DNA from: Flavobacteriales bacterium
GTDB lineage: Bacteria; Bacteroidota; Bacteroidia; Flavobacteriales_G; Salibacteraceae
DNA length: 49,572 nucleotides
Direction of reading: 5' to 3'
Assembly (NCBI GenBank): GCA_003499525.1
Contig: DNTB01000047.1
Coordinates: forward strand, 1 to 49,572
Positions 43,501 through 49,572 of the stretch are shown here, one piece after another; position 1 is the first letter of the stretch, and each line of letters begins with the position of its first letter. Position numbers and translations under genes: made by a program. The notes below the pieces were generated by a model. It ran no database searches and had not been told where the DNA came from. It saw nothing but the letters and a program-made list of their open reading frames with translations.

Positions 43501-46500
43501 TATTCAACGTAGAGTAGATCAACAGGATTTTGATGCACTCAACATTGAGTTCATTCAGTTTTGGGTAATGGATCCGTTTAACGAGGATTACGATGATCTT
43601 GTTGGACAGGCAAATGCAACTGACAATGGAGAACTAATATTCAACCTGGGTACCATAAGTGAAGACGTAATTTCTGATGGTCAAAACTTCTTTGAAAATG
43701 GAATTCAAAACCCGCCAGACCCACTAGCCACGGACCCATTTCTTTCTAATTGGGGTAGGTACACTCCACAGAACCAGCTGGTTGATGGATTCGATAACGA
43801 TCCGAATGCACGCCAGTTCCAGGATGTGGGTTTTGAAGGGCTGAGTGACGAGGAAGAAACCGAATTCTATGCCGATTATGTTACACAGGTAGCTCCTTTT
43901 CCAAACTTAGTAACAGACCCGTCTCAAGATAACTTCCAGAACTTTTTAGGCGGTGATCTTGATGCACGTCAAGCTGATGTTTTGGAGCGCTATAAACGCT
44001 TCAGCAATCCGGACGGCAATTCTCCGGTTGCTACATCGGATGATCAAAGCTCGAATAACGTTCGACCGGATCAGGAAGACATCAACCGGGATAAGTACAT
44101 CGAACAATCGGAGAGTTACTGGCAATACAGGGTCAAGGTGAGCCCGGAAGACATTAACCCTGCCAATGTAGGAAACAACTACATCACAGATTTTAGAACG
44201 GTTAATGTAAATACCATCAATGGGCAGTCACGAGAAGTTACATGGTATCAGTTCAGAATTCCCATTGTTGAGGGAACCCCTATTGGGGATATTAAAGATT
44301 TTCGCTCTATCCGTTTTATGAGAATGTTTTCTAAAGGATTCGAAAATCCAGTGGTAATGCGTTTTGCCAGATTAGAGCTAATCAGGGGTGAGTGGAGAAA
44401 ATTCGAAGGAAGCCTGAACGATCCTGGAGATTACATTGTCGGAGATGATAACATCCAGTTTGATGTGAGTGCCGTAAATATCGAGGAAAACTCAGACAAA
44501 AGGCCGGTCAACTACGTCCTTCCTCCGAACATCGAACGTGAGATAAATGTAGGTTCGGCCAATCAAAACCAGCTTAATGAGCAGTCGGTAGCTGTTTCTC
44601 TGTGTGAGTTGCCTGATGGTCAGTCCCGGGCGATCTATAGAAATTTTGATCTCGATATTCTCAACTACAATAAAATCAGGCTCTTCGTTCACGCAGCATC
44701 GCAGATCGACCGGCCTCAAGTGAACGATAGCGACCTAACCGCTTTTATAAGACTTGGATCTGATTTTACCGACAATTATTACGAGTATGAGATACCGCTT
44801 CACATTACCCCAGAGGCACCGGAAGGAGGTTATAACAATAACAGCGTGGAACAGAGATATATCGTATGGCCTTCTGAGAATGAAGTCGTCATCGACCTCT
44901 CTACTATTGCCAATCTGAAAGTACTGCGTAATCGGGAGGCGGTATCGAATGGAGAATCTGTAAATGCTCAAATACCATATGAGAGTAGTGATGGAAAAGC
45001 TACCATCCGTGTAGTTGGCAACCCTTCCCTCAATGAGGTCAAAACCATTATGATGGGGGTTAGAAATCCCCGAAGAACCCCTGATAACCCGAACGATGAT
45101 GGTACGGGAAAATGTGTAGAGGTTTGGTTTAACGAACTCAGACTTACGGATTTTGACGACAATGCCGGATGGGCAGCCATCGTTAGGGCAACGGCACAAC
45201 TTGCCGATTTTGCTACCATAAGTATGTCTGGCAGTATGAGCACGCCCGGTTGGGGAAGCATTGAAAAGAAAGTAAGTGAAAGACAGCGGGAAACCAAGCA
45301 AGACTTTGATATTCAGGCCAATATGGAGCTGGGTAAGTTCTTTGGTTCTAATTCGGGCATTAAAATACCAACTTACGTTGGATATTCTGTAGGAATAGTA
45401 AAACCTCAATTTGCTCCGCTTGCACCTGATATTCCGTTTGAAGACTTTGTGCGGGAAGCCTATGAAACAGAAACTCAGAGGGACTCCGTTCGGAGAATAC
45501 AGCAAGCCATTACGGAACGGCGAAGCATAAACTTTACCAATGTCCGTAAAGAGAAAACCAAGAAGAACTCCAAGAAGAAATTCTATGATGTCTCCAACTT
45601 CGGTCTTAACTACAGTTATACCGACAAAACGTTTAGCGATTTTGAGACACTAACTGATGATCAATATAATCATCGTGGAGGTTTGACCTATAATTTCTCC
45701 GGTAGTCCAAAGAATTATAAACCCTTCGCTAAATCCAGGATTTTACGCTCTAATTGGCTTGGCTTGATACGAGATTTTAACTTTTACCTTTTACCAAAAG
45801 GGCTGTCTTTTGCCACTGACATAAATAGAGCGTACAGCGAAAGACAGGTTAGAAATAACAATCCGGAATTTGCCATCAATCCTCCTTTGTACGTGAATAA
45901 GACTTTCGACTGGACCAGAAGGTATTCCATCCGTTGGGACCTCACACGTACATTGAAATTTGATTTCAATGCAAATAATAGGGCTCTAATTGAGGAAATG
46001 CCGGGTCAGCCCGATACAAATCGTGCGCTATGGAGGGAATCTGTATTAAATTCATTGAGTGAGTTTGGAACGAACATGAATTATGATCATGCCATTAACC
46101 TTACCTGGACCGTCCCTCTTAAGCAAATACCCGCACTTGATTGGATCAATGCGAACCTGAGATATAATGCCACTTACACCTGGACAAGAGCTCCTTTTAT
46201 TGCAGATAGCCTTGGGAATACAATCCAGAATAATGCGACAGTACAGGCCAATGGAACATTGAATTTCGTTACGCTTTACAACAAATCCAAATACCTGAGA
46301 AGCCTAAATTCAAAAAGACCCGGAGGATCGAAAAGTTCAGGTAGAGGAAGGAAAAACAGAAATTCTGAAGAGGAAAATAAAGAGGGAGAAGAAAAAGATA
46401 AAAAGAAGAAAGACAAGGAAGGAAAAGGAGTCTTAGATCACGTTTTTAGGGCCCTGATGATGATACGTAATGGTAATGTTACATACTCACAGGGAGGAGG

Positions 46501-47854
46501 AATAATGTTGCCCGGATACAATCAGGGAACAGAGATAATGGGGATGAATCCGGGATTTAATGCACCCGGAGTAGGGTTCATTTTTGGTCAGCAAACCGGG
46601 TTCGGGAACGGTAGTTCAGATTTCCTTGATTATGCCCAGCGAAATGAATGGCTGGTCAAGAATACTTCCTTCAATAACGCATACAGAGAAACTACCAATG
46701 AGCGACTTAACCTCAAACTCATTGTTGAACCGGTTCGCGATTTTAGAATAGAACTATCAACAAGTTGGGATGACTCAAGAAGTTTTACTACGTTCAATAG
46801 GTACTATGACACCTTAATCTTAGAAGACGGCTCAGAGGTTTTCGACACCTATAACAGAGATAGTCCGATCCTCACCGGTAATTTTTCAACGAATTTTTGG
46901 ATGTTGCCATCAGCTTTTTCAAGCGATCAGGCGAATAACGTAAATGAGTTCTTTGAAATATTTTCGGAGAACAGAGCTGTTGTTTCAAGGCGACTCGGTG
47001 AAGAGAACCGGAACTCAACCATTAATGAAGACAGCGTCTACGCAGAAGGATATAATGGGTCCTCTGCTGATGTTTTGATACCAGCTTTTATAGCGGCCTA
47101 CAGCGGTCAGGATCCAGAAAAGGTAAACCTGAATCCGTTTGCAAAAATCTATATTCCGGACATTCGAATTACATATACCGGATTAAGCAAAATCCCTGCA
47201 CTAAAAAAGCTGTTCAGGTCTGTTTCATTAAGCTCTGCATACCGATCCACGAAAGTGATTTCCGGATATCAAAGCAACATTCGGTTTGTAGACGACGGTT
47301 CTGGTTTTACCGATGTTATTGACACTACGAGTGGTAATTTCGAAACAGAGTTTATTTATACTGCAGTTGTTTTGCGAGAAGCTTTTAGTCCATTACTCAA
47401 TATTGACCTTACATTGCAAAACTCCTTCCTCGTTCGATTTGAGGTCAAATACGATAGAACGCTTAGTCTGCAGACCCAGAATAGTACCGTGAACGAAATT
47501 CGCGGAACGGAATACGTCGTTGGCCTTGGCTATACCTTTAAGCAAGTTCGTTTTCCATTCTCAAGCAAAGACAACAGAAATGCATTGCGAAGTGATTTAA
47601 AGGTCAGAGGTGATATTTCCCTGAGAAATACGTTGAACATAAACCGCACATTGGATACTCAAATCCAGCCAAACCAGGCCACCAATGGGTCTAACAATTT
47701 ATCTGTTAGATTTAGTGCAGATTACAAGGTAAACAGAAATCTAAACCTTAGGTTTTACATAAACCACATTGCGAATACGCCGGTAATCTCTACGGCGTTT
47801 CCGACTTCCACCACCGATGTTGGGTTCAGCGTGCGGTTCAATTTATCAGGATAA
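40574..47854 (+). CDS. sprA: T9SS outer-membrane translocon SprA (cell surface protein)
   Basis: This 2426-residue protein is the giant SprA/Sov family barrel that forms the type IX secretion pore in the outer membrane, required for gliding adhesin export in flavobacteria. An N-terminal signal peptide (to ~28) is followed by long SprA N-terminal regions. Beta-rich segments throughout (for example SADLQFGLRHTRTLNPALSVRQRRTT) fit a very large barrel, ending in strands to VGFSVRFNLSG. A Lys/Glu-rich linker (about residues 1912-1955) is a hydrophilic loop. The start is TTG at 40574, directly after an in-frame TAG. No ATG occurs before residue ~90, and a later start would lose the signal peptide. 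It sits between ruvA and gcvH, the usual flavobacterial setting. Confidence 0.96.
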   Translation: MKHHYFIKVIPLLVALGFLHQGKTLGSNTYASFPPDSNDTDTNKVDLKYPYEDQSASPFEQTNPLIDLNDPENIKKELQYDPITGNYFYVQKMGDSLDYRPENYMTFDEYEEYNLDQAIQQYWSDKISTESEFNQSGDDDGFDLIPSVKVNSQAFDNIFGGNTIDIRPSGSADLQFGLRHTRTLNPALSVRQRRTTIFDFDQRLQVNLIGNIGDKLKLTVNYNTEATFDFENQVKVEYTGYEDEIIQKIEAGNVTLPLQGSLITGSQSLFGIKTALQFGRLTVTTVFSQQRGKKEELQIQGGAQVREFELKADEYDANRHYFLSHFFRDNYEQAMSSPPYVTSPINITRIEVWITNTVNSVENTRNLIGFQDIGESDPERVFNQNGQGNIVFLSTDGFPDNSANSLFQSVASDPSVRDFNQSTPALDVQGFISTQDYQKVGLARLLTPNEYTLHPLLGIISLNMELQPNQVLAVAFQYTYQNRTYQVGEFSTDVPTNQSMIMKMLKSSTINTNAPIWDLMMKNVYSIGAYQIQQNNFELNLWYLDRRTGVKINYIPEGPSDVNGIPLIQVMEWDKMDRNFNPIPDGVFDFLTGPQYLPYINPQNGKVFFPVLEPFGSHLHEVFDNDPELIEKYAFDSLYSETPPNVRVKFPEKNRFYIRGEYESSISNEISLNTLQIPEGSVQVTAGGRQLIEGQDFQVDYNLGRVKILNQGLLESGIPIKVSLESNSLFNIQQKTLLASRFDYKVSEDFQLGGTIMNLSERPLTQKTSYREEPISNTVIGLDGTYRSESPFLTRFVDGIPGIDTKEPSSFQISGEFATLIPGHSRAIGPEGTSYIDDFEGSQSRIDLRQRIWWSLASIPKGQPNLFPEADLFDDPRQGYNRALLSWYQIDPLFFDNDSRTPDHIQNNLDEQSNHYMRQVAETEVFPNKQPSSVQINRIPTLDLAYYPSEKGPYNYDPVVEGANGNLPNPEQRWAGIQRRVDQQDFDALNIEFIQFWVMDPFNEDYDDLVGQANATDNGELIFNLGTISEDVISDGQNFFENGIQNPPDPLATDPFLSNWGRYTPQNQLVDGFDNDPNARQFQDVGFEGLSDEEETEFYADYVTQVAPFPNLVTDPSQDNFQNFLGGDLDARQADVLERYKRFSNPDGNSPVATSDDQSSNNVRPDQEDINRDKYIEQSESYWQYRVKVSPEDINPANVGNNYITDFRTVNVNTINGQSREVTWYQFRIPIVEGTPIGDIKDFRSIRFMRMFSKGFENPVVMRFARLELIRGEWRKFEGSLNDPGDYIVGDDNIQFDVSAVNIEENSDKRPVNYVLPPNIEREINVGSANQNQLNEQSVAVSLCELPDGQSRAIYRNFDLDILNYNKIRLFVHAASQIDRPQVNDSDLTAFIRLGSDFTDNYYEYEIPLHITPEAPEGGYNNNSVEQRYIVWPSENEVVIDLSTIANLKVLRNREAVSNGESVNAQIPYESSDGKATIRVVGNPSLNEVKTIMMGVRNPRRTPDNPNDDGTGKCVEVWFNELRLTDFDDNAGWAAIVRATAQLADFATISMSGSMSTPGWGSIEKKVSERQRETKQDFDIQANMELGKFFGSNSGIKIPTYVGYSVGIVKPQFAPLAPDIPFEDFVREAYETETQRDSVRRIQQAITERRSINFTNVRKEKTKKNSKKKFYDVSNFGLNYSYTDKTFSDFETLTDDQYNHRGGLTYNFSGSPKNYKPFAKSRILRSNWLGLIRDFNFYLLPKGLSFATDINRAYSERQVRNNNPEFAINPPLYVNKTFDWTRRYSIRWDLTRTLKFDFNANNRALIEEMPGQPDTNRALWRESVLNSLSEFGTNMNYDHAINLTWTVPLKQIPALDWINANLRYNATYTWTRAPFIADSLGNTIQNNATVQANGTLNFVTLYNKSKYLRSLNSKRPGGSKSSGRGRKNRNSEEENKEGEEKDKKKKDKEGKGVLDHVFRALMMIRNGNVTYSQGGGIMLPGYNQGTEIMGMNPGFNAPGVGFIFGQQTGFGNGSSDFLDYAQRNEWLVKNTSFNNAYRETTNERLNLKLIVEPVRDFRIELSTSWDDSRSFTTFNRYYDTLILEDGSEVFDTYNRDSPILTGNFSTNFWMLPSAFSSDQANNVNEFFEIFSENRAVVSRRLGEENRNSTINEDSVYAEGYNGSSADVLIPAFIAAYSGQDPEKVNLNPFAKIYIPDIRITYTGLSKIPALKKLFRSVSLSSAYRSTKVISGYQSNIRFVDDGSGFTDVIDTTSGNFETEFIYTAVVLREAFSPLLNIDLTLQNSFLVRFEVKYDRTLSLQTQNSTVNEIRGTEYVVGLGYTFKQVRFPFSSKDNRNALRSDLKVRGDISLRNTLNINRTLDTQIQPNQATNGSNNLSVRFSADYKVNRNLNLRFYINHIANTPVISTAFPTSTTDVGFSVRFNLSG

Positions 47855-47859
47855 AATGA

Positions 47860-47867
47860 TACATTTG
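47860..47867 (+). promoter_or_regulatory. -7 box of the gcvH gene
   Basis: TACATTTG matches TAnnTTTG exactly, 30 nt before the gcvH ATG and just after the sprA stop. It suggests that gcvH and the following genes have their own promoter. No clear -33 TTG is visible. Confidence 0.6.
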
Positions 47868-47897
47868 ACCCATCCATAAACTCATTAGAAAACAAAC

Positions 47898-48275
47898 ATG
47901 AACATACCAGCAGATCTCAAGTATACCAAGGATCACGAATGGATTAAAATTGAGGGCGAGCATGCCATAGTTGGCATTACTGATTACGCCCAGGGTGAAC
48001 TCGGAGATATAGTTTATATCGAGGTAGATACTGAAGGAGAAACGCTCGATCAGGAAGAGACCTTTGGAACGGTTGAGGCCGTTAAAACAGTTTCGGACAT
48101 GTACATGCCTGTTTCCGGGGAAGTTGTAGAGTTCAATGGAGATCTTGAGGATAGCCCCGAAACAGTGAACACAGATTGCTATGGCGATGGATGGATCGTT
48201 AAAATTAAGATGTCCAACCCAGGAGAAGTTGAATCACTTCTTGATTCCGAGGCCTACAAGAATTTAATTTCGTAA
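47898..48275 (+). CDS. gcvH: Glycine cleavage system H protein
   Basis: This 125-residue lipoyl-carrier protein shuttles the aminomethyl group between the P, T and L proteins of glycine cleavage. It begins MNIPADLKYTKDHEWIKIEG and has the lipoylation site Lys63 in GTVEAVKTVSD. VSGEVVEFN and the C-terminal CYGDGWIVKIK stretch complete the hammerhead fold. It is full length. It stands next to sprA rather than other gcv genes, a conserved neighbourhood in Flavobacteriales, so the proximity need not reflect function. Confidence 0.97.
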   Translation: MNIPADLKYTKDHEWIKIEGEHAIVGITDYAQGELGDIVYIEVDTEGETLDQEETFGTVEAVKTVSDMYMPVSGEVVEFNGDLEDSPETVNTDCYGDGWIVKIKMSNPGEVESLLDSEAYKNLIS

Positions 48276-48312
48276 GCTGAAGTTTTTAGTTAAAAGATTC
48301 TGGCGGTCTATT

Positions 48313-48651
48313 TTGTGGATTGCTGTCATCTTGATATTAAGTCTATTACCCAAGAATCAATTTGCAGAACCTCCATTTCAGGGGTTCGATTTAATAGTGC
48401 ATTTTGGAATGTATCTCATTCTTGCCTTATGCTATCTTTTTGAGTCCTTCAAAGCCGCTCTTTTTGATTATAATCTATTTAAAATCAGCATATTATTGGT
48501 GCTACTCACCAGTTTAGTTGGTGGATCAGCAGAATTGCTTCAAGAAGCTCTGATTCCAGGACGTACTGGAGATATTAATGACTTTCTATTCAATTTGATT
48601 GGTATGCTGGCAGGGTTGTTGCTATTTAAGGTGGTATATAAATCACCATAA
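48313..48651 (+). CDS. VanZ-like membrane protein
   Basis: This is a small integral membrane protein with four hydrophobic segments, starting WIAVILILSLLPKN. It contains the VanZ-like pattern FQGFDLIVHFGMYLILALCY and an ELLQEALIPGRTGDINDFLFNLIGMLAGLL segment, in which Gln-Glu and Arg-Asp-Asn/Asp residues are family hallmarks. Its function is unknown; VanZ gives low-level teicoplanin resistance in enterococci, but most homologues are uncharacterised. The annotated start is TTG at 48313, the only conventional start. The frame is open to 48268 and encodes LKFLVKRFWRSI just upstream, so a CTG at 48277 may be the true start. It follows gcvH by 37 nt and precedes a TonB gene by 9 nt. Confidence 0.82.
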   Translation: MWIAVILILSLLPKNQFAEPPFQGFDLIVHFGMYLILALCYLFESFKAALFDYNLFKISILLVLLTSLVGGSAELLQEALIPGRTGDINDFLFNLIGMLAGLLLFKVVYKSP

Positions 48652-48660
48652 TTAGCTGCA

Positions 48661-49341
48661 ATGAACTCATTCTGGAAAAACCTTAATCACCGCCGTCCCC
48701 TCTTTTTTTTGACAGGATTAGTATTCGCTTTGGGTTTATTGCTTTCTGCATTTGAATGGAGGGAAAGGTTTGAATTCCAGGGGGCTGAGGCAGGGTTTAT
48801 TTATGAAAATTTGTTGGAAGATGAACTTCCACCTTTGACCTATCGAAAAGAAAGAAAAGAAATAGAAAAACCCATTCAGAAGGAGATTGAACCTGTTGTT
48901 CGGGATCCCGAACCCCTTATGAACCCCATATTAAAGAATATTACACCCACAGTTAAAACTAAACCACAGATATCACTTTCTGATAGTGTGTTTGATTTTG
49001 ATCCTGAAATGGAAGAAAAAGATGAAATCATTCAGTTTCCTAGCAAGAAGCCTGAATATCCAGGAGGATTAGAGGCGATGTATGATTTTCTGAACCGCGA
49101 AATGCACTATCCGCAGATGGCAAGAATTTCCGGGATATCCGGAATAGTCTACGTCGAATTTGTTGTGAACACCGATGGGTCTATTCAAGAGGTCAAGGTT
49201 AAAAGAGGAATCGGAGGAGGATGTGATGAAGAAGCAATGAGGGTAGTTAAGCAGATGCCTAAATGGATACCCGGCCGTCAGGGAATAAAAAAAGTTCGAG
49301 TGAGATACGTGATTCCAATAAATTTCGAATTGCGTAATTAG
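48661..49341 (+). CDS. TonB-family energy transducer
   Basis: This 226-residue protein likely couples the inner-membrane proton motive force (through ExbB/ExbD) to outer-membrane transport. One N-terminal membrane helix (~14-31) is followed by a Glu/Lys/Pro-rich periplasmic linker (~60-125). The C-terminal TonB domain has PEYPGGLEAMYDFLNREMHYP and VYVEFVVNTDGSIQEVKVKRGIGGGCDEEAMRVV, with the family YVIPINFEL end. The ATG at 48661 is 9 nt after the VanZ-like stop. A second, related gene begins at 49420. The partner receptor is unknown. Confidence 0.92.
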   Translation: MNSFWKNLNHRRPLFFLTGLVFALGLLLSAFEWRERFEFQGAEAGFIYENLLEDELPPLTYRKERKEIEKPIQKEIEPVVRDPEPLMNPILKNITPTVKTKPQISLSDSVFDFDPEMEEKDEIIQFPSKKPEYPGGLEAMYDFLNREMHYPQMARISGISGIVYVEFVVNTDGSIQEVKVKRGIGGGCDEEAMRVVKQMPKWIPGRQGIKKVRVRYVIPINFELRN

Positions 49342-49419
49342 TTAAGATTCCAGTAATCTATTGGAGCGGTTGTTGTGAAAAAATGTTTCTTATTTTAGTC
49401 ACCCAATTAAATCAACACA

Positions 49420-49572
49420 ATGGAACCCAAAAAGAATCCCGAATACGATCTGGACAAGAAAAAAGGAATGTTCTGGCTTGTTGGATTCGTCGTTGCACTT
49501 TCTGTAATGCTCATCGCTTTTGAGTGGAAACAATACGACAAGTCTCTTATGGATTTAGGATCTCTTCAGATT
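49420..49572 (+). CDS. Second TonB-family energy transducer (3' partial)
   Basis: Only the first 51 codons are visible. They start MEPKKNPEYDLDKKKGMFW, then a membrane helix (LVGFVVALSVMLIAFEW), the same arrangement and FEW ending as the preceding TonB protein (SAFEW). It is probably a tandem paralogue. A near-consensus promoter, TTG (49370-49372) and TATTTTAG (49391-49398) 18 bp apart, lies upstream and would give its own transcript. The C-terminal TonB domain is beyond the window. Confidence 0.8.
   Translation, partial: MEPKKNPEYDLDKKKGMFWLVGFVVALSVMLIAFEWKQYDKSLMDLGSLQI

Noticed and set aside
44735..45505. 256-codon minus-strand frame
   Set aside because: It lies wholly inside sprA, has odd composition and no domain pattern; a shadow of the plus-strand gene.

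Overview
The window comes from a Bacteroidota chromosome, most likely order Flavobacteriales. The evidence is type IX secretion (T9SS) machinery and cargo (SprA, PorP/SprF, SprB-like adhesin, type A and type B sorting tails), an alternative complex III (Act) operon joined to an aa3-type oxidase, the gene order maeB-ruvA-sprA-gcvH, a zinc-ligand-poor Sir2 protein, and repeated Bacteroidota -7 boxes (TAnnTTTG). Gene density is very high. No gap without a gene exceeds 300 bp; the largest (14952-15170) is a divergent promoter region. No IS element, prophage, CRISPR array or rRNA was seen.

Layout. 1-6138: 3' part of a giant SprB-repeat adhesin and its PorP/SprF partner. 6150-7510: ArsR regulator, rhodanese lipoprotein and DUF3365 haem lipoprotein, with an operator-like dyad over the promoter. 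7482-9888: polysaccharide deacetylase (minus), tRNA-Gln(TTG) with its terminator, and a secreted MORN-type repeat protein. 9889-14481: rimP-nusA-infB with a hairpin in the leader. 14478-14951: small SPOR-like protein (minus). 15036-26625: one respiratory operon actABCDEF-coxB-coxA, carrying electrons from quinol through ACIII to the CuA/haem oxidase. 26661-28630: ruvB-queG. 28614-36146 (minus): a 67-aa unknown, an Omp28 lipoprotein, a DUF6029 barrel and a TlpA thioredoxin, then two paralogous T9SS-exported Omp28-like proteins. 36180-37616: small T9SS cargo protein and sirtuin. 37675-49572: maeB-ruvA-sprA, gcvH, VanZ-like protein and two tandem TonB-type energy transducers, the second cut by the window end.

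The themes are cell-surface export and gliding (SprA pore, PorP/SprF, SprB-like and type A cargo, TonB energy transduction), aerobic respiration, and extracytoplasmic thiol chemistry. I found no clearly unprecedented system. The most unusual items are regulatory: three -7 boxes placed 4-5 nt before the start codon (leaderless mRNAs predicted), a perfect 19-bp palindrome upstream of the Act operon, a probable attenuator in front of rimP-nusA-infB, and a possible leader ORF before the deacetylase. The cluster of four CxxC envelope proteins with a near-identical 98-bp stretch between two of its paralogues also deserves a second look.
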